DNA of 64,000 nt from Palaemon carinicauda (Eukaryota > Arthropoda > Malacostraca > Decapoda > Palaemonidae), in contig NC_090761.1 of assembly GCF_036898095.1 (NCBI RefSeq), forward strand, positions 36,504,704 through 36,568,703. The letters are read 5' to 3'. Made by a program: the position numbers and the translations under genes. The notes under the pieces are model-generated. The model worked only from the letters and a program-made list of their open reading frames with translations. It did no database searches and was not told the DNA's origin. Of the stretch, positions 1 through 64,000 are shown piece by piece; position 1 is the first letter of the stretch, and each line of letters starts with the position of its first letter.

Positions 1-100
1 TCTATGATTTATCAATTTCTTACAATAAAGAAATTACAGAAAAAAAAATCATACGAAAACTAAAAAACTATAAATAATATTGATTTTTTTCTTTATGCAG

Positions 101-25007
<24,907 letters not shown>

Positions 25008-26284
25008 ACGAAGGATGTTAGATAATGGAAACTGATGTTTGGCAGACGAGTGATGACATTTTTGCCGTTTATTATAGGGTTGTACGTACAGATAGACACA
25101 GGAATTCCTGGTACACCTCTGGCATCTCGCCCTTCACTTTCTGTTTATACAAGCTCGCAACATGTTGCGAAATCTAAATTGACCTTTGCAAGCAGCAATA
25201 AGTACTTACACTTAAAACTGCTTCTTTCTTCTCCCACTGGGAATCCTCCTTTCCTCTCCCAGACTCTTCTACTCACTGGGACTCTCTGCTATACAGCCTT
25301 TCCCCTACCACTATAAAACCTCTCTTCTCGCCCCTAACTAGGTGAAAAAAAAAATATATACTTCCAGGCCCCGCTGATCTGCAACCACCACACCTACCCG
25401 CCAGGAAAACCACCTGTCCGGAGAGAAGCTCAGGGCAATCTAAAGAAGAAGTTCACTTTCTGTTGGGTTTATCACAGCGAAGTAAATGTTTGACAGGGTG
25501 CACTTCTTCCGAGCTATCTGTGTCAGGAGCTTTTAAGTCTAACGGTACTTTTTTCTTAGCTTTTGTTTCAATTGATAAGCTATTTCATGCCATGGAAGAA
25601 TTTGCAAACGTTGACAAGAAATGGGAGGGTCAATACATTATTTAGGTTCGTTATAGATAATGAGTTTCAACATGAAAAAAGCCCTATTTGAGTAATATGA
25701 AATGACCAAGTGTCAACAAGCAAACTGATTAGGATTGGGTAGCTTTTGGAAGCAATTAGCAAAAATACCTTAGAGTATGTGTTTATATTATCTAGATAAA
25801 CAAAATCCTGCGCATTCCATAAGTTATACTGATTTTGAGACAACAAACAAAAGATTGCGAGAATCTATATTACTGTTACTGGTAATTCAAGAATTAGTAT
25901 GAAGGATTTTTTTTTATCTTAATAATAAGATATGTCACATGGGAATTTTTCCAGATAACGAAGGCTTTTTGATTGAATGTTGCTAATGAGAACTTTTCGT
26001 AAAAAGAAAAAAAAAATCCCAGAAGTTTTATAAAATGATCAATTCAAGAAGAGTGTTTTCCTAAGTTTCGATTCAAGTCCCTTTTTATTGTAGGCTGGTC
26101 TTACATTTTTTTTTATATTATCTCCTTATTGTTTGTTACGAGTTTTATACAGTTTTTGTTTCTACTCAATTTTAATCAGACGTTAGCCGTTTATTTATAT
26201 GGCCATTGTTAGGCGAAAATACAACATTCATTCATGTGTAATGCAATGTTGTTAGAAGCTGCAAGCACAGCTCAATTGTCCGTG

Positions 26285-26346
<62 letters not shown>

Positions 26347-26620
26347 CATATTGCTGAAGGGGAGCAATGTGGATACTTCAAGATAATCACAATGTATTTT
26401 TCCATGTATCAATCTGCATTTTAAGGTTTGAATAAATGAACTACAGATAACTAAATTAGTTATCTTCAAAATACTTTATAAATTATGAAATTTGGTTGGG
26501 GAACAAAAAAGATTTGAATTCAATTGAAATGACCCCAAAATAAAATTGTTTCAAGGGGGACAGAGTCGTTCCTCTGAAGTACTTACCAGGATTAATAAAG
26601 TACTCTATTAATCCTGATAC
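25008..26620 (+). other. 3' flank of gene A
   Basis: Apart from the candidate exon at 25366, AT-rich DNA with a (CT)n array at 26287-26341. AATAAA first appears about 26430 (ttgaataaatg), far from the stop. Confidence 0.5.
25366..25492 (+). CDS. Possible alternative terminal exon of gene A
   Basis: After tacttccag, a frame compatible with phase 0 of exon A14 reads APLICNHHTYPPGKPP... to WVYHSEVNV and a stop near 25490. It is GC-rich like the real exons and lies 360 bases after the A15 stop. A second frame is open to 25645. There is no homology evidence; the polypyrimidine tract is poor. Confidence 0.25.
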
Positions 26621-26621
<1 letters not shown>

Positions 26622-26663
<42 letters not shown>

Positions 26664-27000
26664 ATTATTATTTGCTAAGCTGCAACCCTAGTTGGAAAAG
26701 CAGGATGCTATGAGCCCAGGGGCCCCAACAGGGAAAATAACCCAGTGAGGAAAGGAAACAAGGAAAAATAAAATATTTTAAGAGCAGTAACAACACTAAA
26801 AAAAGACATTTCCTATATAAAACATAAAAACTTAAACAAAACAAGAGGAAGAGAAATTAGATAGAATAGTGTGCCCGAGTGTACCCTCAAGCAAGAGAAC
26901 TCTAACCCAAGACAGTGGAAGACCATGGTACAGAGGCTATGGCACTACCCAAGACTAGAGAACAATGGTTTGATTTTGGAGTGTCCTTCTCCTAGAAGAA
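26622..27000 (-). mobile_element. Truncated non-autonomous retroelement with (TTA)n
   Basis: (TTA)n at 26623-26671, then gctgcaaccctagttggaaa and the body gtgtgcccgagtgtaccctc. It breaks off near 27000, where aagtgggtagaaggttaag is duplicated in tandem. Confidence 0.78.
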
Positions 27001-27904
27001 CTGCTAGCTCATGGTTAACATAAGTGGGTAGAAGGTTAAGATTATTCACATAAGTGGGTAGAAGGTTAAGATTATATTAAGTAAACTTAGTTGAATAACT
27101 AATCTCAGACTATATTCCATCCACTGTGTAATGATCACTGGCATTGACTGGTACTCCGTACCACACAATATCTACATTTTGCTTATTATCCAAACCGGTG
27201 AGTTGATATTTCAACTTTCATTGAACTACTTAGCATTCTTATTTTCAAGAATTATTTAAGATTCTTTCAAAATCTATTTCAAATTTTTTTCTTTAGACAA
27301 AAATAGAATGTCTTTAAATGATTTATATCATAATGTTATTTACATTTTATGTTGCTTTTAGTTGAAACAGTCACATTAGGATATTTTGAGTATCGAACAA
27401 CTTGCTTTTCATATATGAACTACGTCTTCTCAGCTGTTTGTCAAGATAGACAATTATAATGGAAATGCTTGTTTTTATAACATATACGAAGATGAAAAGG
27501 TATTTTTTGTCTGTATTCAACTTTATGATTATTATAATATTGTTACCCTATCAGGGTATCTAGAGAATCACAAAACCCGTACGTATTTTCTGTTAAGAAT
27601 GTTCACAGTGCGATGCTGGAGATGTAATTTATATAACTGCAAGAGTAAACCATTATCATTGCAGTTCGTGTCCAAGTCTCTTGAATTATTGCGTACTAAT
27701 GTTCTCGGGTAACATCTACGTACGTCTTAGTAATCTTATGGATGAAAGTGCTGTTTAAGAGGGGCGACAGTGAGAAGATACCATAACTCATTGGAGGTCT
27801 TTTATTTATAGAAGATATTCTTAGACCTAAAATCTGATAATGATGATAATACGTTATTCTCATTATCATTATAAGGCTATCGGCTTATTATTAAAAGAAA
27901 ATCT

Positions 27905-27909
27905 CATTG

Positions 27910-27958
<49 letters not shown>

Positions 27959-28685
27959 CATTGTAGTTGTTGTTATTGTTGTTATTATTACTATCATTAA
28001 TATTATTATTATTTTCTAAGCTACAACCCTAGCTGGAAAAGCTGGATGCTATAAGCCTGATGGCTCCAACAGAAATAATAGCCAAGTGAGGGAAGGAAAT
28101 AACGAAATAAATAAATTACAAGAGAAGTAATTAATAATTAAAATAACATATTTTAAGAACAGTAAAAATACTAAAATAAATCTTTCTTACATAAGATATG
28201 AAAAATTAAAAAACGAAGGGGAAATAAAATCAGATTAAACAGTGTGCCCAGGTGTACCCTCAAGCAAGAGAACTCTATCCCAAGACAGTGGAAGATCATG
28301 GTATAGAGGCGATGGCACTACCCAAGATTAGAAAACTATGGTTTGATTTTGCAGTGTCCTTCTCCTAGAAGAGCTGCTTATTATAGCTAAAGAGTCTCTT
28401 CTACCCTTACCAAGCGGAAAGTAGCCACTGAACAATTACAGTGCAGTAAACCCTTGAGTGAAGAATATCGTTTTGGTAATCTCAGTGTTGTCATGACAGA
28501 GTAAAATATGTACCGAATAGGCCAGATCATTCGATGTCTGTGTATGCACAGGGATAATGAGCCGTAACAGCGAGAAAGTCCAATGTACTACTCCCTGGCC
28601 AGTCAAAGGGCCCAATAACTCTCTAGCAGTAGTATCTCAACGGGTGGCTGGTGCCAAGGCCAACCTACTACCTATAACTACATAA
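27905..28685 (-). mobile_element. Non-autonomous retroelement, near full length
   Basis: (ATT)n at about 27915-28015, ctacaaccctagctggaaaa, body gtgtgcccaggtgtaccctc, and 5' end (minus strand) gtaggttggccttggcacca. It is the longest copy, with about 25 extra bases inside the 5' end compared with 23540-24250. Confidence 0.8.
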
Positions 28686-30110
28686 ACTCTATATATGCTT
28701 TAGTATTCAATTCATCTGACGTCTTTCAAGCTCCATAGTTTCTGTACCATCAGGGTGTCATGAACCTTGGAGTTACATGACATCTTCATAGGAGCTGCAG
28801 ATAAGACTCGGTACATTAATGGTAATTTGCGAGGTTGATTGAATTAGCGCCATTGCCATTCTCATTAAGAGCCTCGAATCGTATTTGAAAATAAATATAC
28901 TTTTAAATTACCTTATATAACTCTTGATGCTTATGAAAGATAAAAAAAAATGTTCCTTCGTTGAGAAAGTCTTTGTGATATTCTTTCAAATTGACATATA
29001 TATTAGTTGGGGAATCTGTGTTTGATACAAGTTGATTATTATTTACCCCTAATGCCCAGCAATGATTGAAGCTTGAGGTAAAAGGTAAATAACAAAAATT
29101 AAATATTTCAACAAAATTTCTCCATGAAAAAAACTTCCATCAAAGAGTAATTTTTCACAAAAGAGGAACTTCTCAAAACATATGTTTAATAAACTTAAAA
29201 TTTTTAGCTTCAAACGGCAGCGATCCAAAATCAAATAAACTGTGTTTTTAAGCATAATTTCCTGAAACTAATAAGGCAAATGGTAAATAGAATATTAGAT
29301 AAGCTTCCTTGCCATCCTTAGGTGATATAGTTCAGTTCGAAATTTATGAATTGATAAACGATCTTGCTGGAAGGTTTTATGAAATTGAACTTCAAATCTC
29401 TGGAATACAAAAAGCTTATATTTTAAGTTCTGGAAAATCAATGAAGCTAAAATCAATTCAACATCAAAACACTTACCAAAAAGAATTATGAATTGCAAAG
29501 TACTGTATCTTCATGAACAAAAATTAAGAGTCCAACATCAAAACTTTGGATTGCGAGATATATTTGAAAAGGCTTTAGGGAACTTCTCTAATATTCTATA
29601 TTTACTTTTTGCCATTTCAAATCCTTAGATGTCAGGATGCCAGAAAACTTTCAATCAATCAATCAATTTGCCATTTCAAAAAAAAAAAGAATTATTATTA
29701 TTATTATTATTATTATTATAAGGGCATCGCCCAGATAATAATTAGACAACCGAGTAAAACTATTTAAAGAGAATCTTGAAAAGAGTAATTCGATATAATA
29801 AAAGTATAAGTCCATATGACTGCACCAACATGCACTCGGTCAACAAAGATGTTGTTGAAAATTATGCAAATGAGTTGCGACTCTGATCAGAGGGGAAATT
29901 AATGTCGAAGCCGGTTGGTGTTATGTTGGGTTGCCTTAGTAACAACATCTGCCGGTTAAACATCGCGGTTACTAAGGGGGCTTGAGTTACAGACGCCATA
30001 GATGGCGGTCCCCTAGCAACCCCCACCCCCTCCACCGTACATCTGTAAGGTGGTGATGGTATGTTTGTATGTGAGTTCAACACTGTCTGGCACAGTTACC
30101 ACCGAAGCTG
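28686..30110 (+). other. Intergenic DNA upstream of gene B
   Basis: AT-rich with a short (TTA)n at 29693-29720; 29930-30130 is GC-richer. No gene seen. Confidence 0.55.
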
Positions 30111-30114
30111 TACA

Positions 30115-30122
30115 TGACGTCA
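30115..30122 (+). promoter_or_regulatory. CRE-like palindrome TGACGTCA
   Basis: Perfect 8-base CREB/ATF-type site about 180 bases upstream of the TATA box of gene B. Function inferred from position only. Confidence 0.4.
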
Positions 30123-30299
30123 CGGTTGCCCCATAGTCCGATTAAAATCCGTGGGGATGATTTCAATATTTTGCTTAATGAATTAGTCCTAATTTCTGGA
30201 ATTCTTCGAGATGAATGAGATCGAAAACTCGAAACTGAATTCACCGAGGTAAATGAAGTCATCGAAAGCTTAATAAATTCAGCATGTCAGCCCTTCAAG

Positions 30300-30307
30300 T
30301 ATAAATA
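30300..30307 (+). promoter_or_regulatory. TATA box of gene B
   Basis: TATAAATA, 180 bases before the start codon. Transcription would begin about 30330, giving a 5' leader near 150 bases with no intron needed. Confidence 0.6.
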
Positions 30308-30479
30308 TATCTTCTGGCAATTTCTGGCATCAACCATACGGGATGCGTCTAAGCGAGTGCCTCCAAGCAAGCTCCTAACTGTTGTGGCCCTCACTCTTGG
30401 AGAGTCCGTGACATCGTTCGGACGGCCTCCTTAGTGGCTCTTGGCTCAAACAAAGGAAGCTCATCTAATCCTTGGCACC

Positions 30480-62180
<31,701 letters not shown>

Positions 62181-62231
62181 GTAAAGCAGAAAATATTTAA
62201 TTATGTCAATCGATAATTATAGGGACTTGCA

Positions 62232-62235
<4 letters not shown>

Positions 62236-62295
<60 letters not shown>

Positions 62296-62309
62296 CTGTA
62301 TATATATGT

Positions 62310-62380
<71 letters not shown>

Positions 62381-62414
62381 AATATATATATATATACAGT
62401 ATATATATATATAC

Positions 62415-62456
<42 letters not shown>
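62236..62456. repeat. (TA)n array
   Basis: Interrupted TA array starting 56 bases after the B22 donor. Confidence 0.96.
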
Positions 62457-62457
<1 letters not shown>

Positions 62458-62462
<5 letters not shown>

Positions 62463-63251
62463 GTCCTGTGTCTGGGCACCAAAAATTTATATTATATATT
62501 ACGGCTGACAAGCTAGATAACCTCTCGAGTTCCAAACTCACCTGCTCGTTTTTACATAAATCTGTTATATTTGAATAATACCCTAACTATGAGAAAATTA
62601 TATAACTCCCAGACGGCAATATATAAAAACACTGAATATCCAAACGTCTCTTACATACACTCAAAACAAATTGGGTAATTATTATTAAGAACTATTCAAA
62701 ACAACCTCTTACTTCTATTCTCTAACAGGGATACGAGAGAGTACCGTAACAAACACTGGTGATCGAAATAATACACTCTTCACAACAATAAATATATTCT
62801 ATAAAAATTACAACACTTTGAAAGAATTTTCATAAAAAAATAAATCACTCGAAATATTAAATCTGAATAAAACTGTAGACTAACACAAAAGAAATTATTA
62901 CACTCTGAAAATTATATAATCACTTGTTTCATTGGAAATTAAAATTTACGCAAATATCTAGTCTTGATAACTAGGGAAAATAGATAATCTTTCACACTCT
63001 AAGGATTAAACTCTTAAAGAAATTACATAAAGTAACTGATAAACTTACAAGTTTTAGCTCACATGAAGTTTAACCAGATAGCGATACAGATATACTTCAC
63101 GTATCACATAAGTATTTTAGGGCCAGTTACAAAAATCTCCAAGATAATCTTTTATGAAATACTCACTATATTCACAAAAACCCATCACACCAAACTTTGA
63201 GATTTCACAATCACTGGACACTTAAAAAAATACACCGATCTTGTACGAAAG

Positions 63252-63306
<55 letters not shown>

Positions 63307-63961
63307 TCAATGGCTTATGATTTAAGGCTGGAAATCTCTATCTGCTGCTATGCATCACTGGGGGAGCATATATATGAACTTAGTAACTCCTAGATTATTC
63401 TAGGTCAGAGATCTAGAAGCTTGGGGGCTGGGTCAGCGACGCCAGACTTACCAACAATCACTTATCGAACAGGAGATTCAAACCTCGCTTGCAAGGCAAC
63501 CCTCCTCAGCAGCTCTGCCCAACCCTGTTCTCGAAATAAAAATAAAATTAACCCAACGCTGGGGTTTTCCAGAACCTTCCAAAACACAAAACACATGGCA
63601 TTTATAAGAATTGCGTATTTTCTCAAAAACATGACACAATACCTCATGAAAACATAAAAAAATAAATTACATAAGCCCTCATTCATACCTCGTAGAGTCA
63701 TATAGCACTCTTAAACAATATACATAAGACTTCAAAGCAAAATATGTGAAATAAAAAGTTAATTCTGAATAACGTAAATTTACATATACTGACTTGAATG
63801 AAGAATACAATTAACTGAACGACGAAAATCTTACACAATTTACATACAAAACTTATACGTACATGAGAGGAACTCACCTTATGAGCTGGCTATTCACCTC
63901 TTAAATACACATATGAAATACATAAATGAAATATTTACTCTATGCAAACTAGCTTCATAAG

Positions 63962-63999
<38 letters not shown>

Positions 64000-64000
64000 T
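62458..64000 (-). other. Intron B22, possible solo LTR region
   Basis: On the minus strand tggtgcccagacacaggacc (62461-62480) resembles a retroelement primer-binding site: its complement ends CACCA like a tRNA 3' end. Upstream on that strand is about 1.4 kb of non-coding DNA with a (GA)n array at 63254-63304, a GC-richer patch at 63400-63580 and a terminal (TA)n from 63965. LTR ends are not identified. Confidence 0.3.

Overview
This window is eukaryotic nuclear DNA, most likely from a decapod crustacean (a shrimp-type genome). The evidence is small exons with GT-AG introns, very dense (CT)n, (TA)n and (TTA)n microsatellites, many decayed retroelements, and two genes of the decapod hemolymph clottable-protein type (vitellogenin / large lipid transfer protein family). 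No prokaryotic genes, operons or CRISPR arrays are visible. Genus cannot be fixed from this sequence alone.

Layout: gene A occupies 101-25007 (+). Its 5' part lies before the window; 15 exons encode the last 731 residues, including a Ser/Gln-rich repeat, a von Willebrand factor type D (vWD) module and a Cys-rich tail. About 5.5 kb of intergenic DNA follows. Gene B starts at 30480 (+) and runs off the right edge; 22 exons to 62180 encode its first 1020 residues, with a signal peptide, the vitellogenin N-terminal lipid-transport region, five Ser-Lys-Thr-Ser repeats and an RGD. The two partial products are complementary in length (1020 + 731) and both break at phase 0, so they look like tandem head-to-tail paralogues. 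In the family these secreted plasma proteins are cross-linked by hemocyte transglutaminase through Lys and Gln side chains. Here the Lys-rich motif is seen in B and the Gln-rich motif in A, each in the half of the gene that is visible.

The introns hold most of the sequence. The 10.4 kb last intron of gene A contains an inverted-repeat-bounded element (about 15.9-19.6 kb) with a broken gene that has FEN/XPG-nuclease-like acidic motifs. Gene B introns contain an RTE-like LINE (37.8-38.9 kb), a 336-bp tandem array with tRNA-like Pol III boxes (38.9-40.0 kb), an integrase fragment (40.4-40.7 kb), a Penelope-like element with long inverted arms (45.95-49.44 kb), a LINE (51.2-52.3 kb), a DIRS-type element with a tyrosine recombinase (53.6-57.3 kb) and another LINE (58.7-59.6 kb). 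At least seven copies of one LINE 3' tail, with (TAA)n ends, are scattered through the first 29 kb.

The most unusual recurring pattern is that several exon/5'-splice-site junctions have been tandemly duplicated into the following intron (after exons ending at 31303, 37459 and 49770, plus related single duplications after 618 and 10563). This leaves rows of decoy splice donors. Microsatellites also start immediately after several splice donors.
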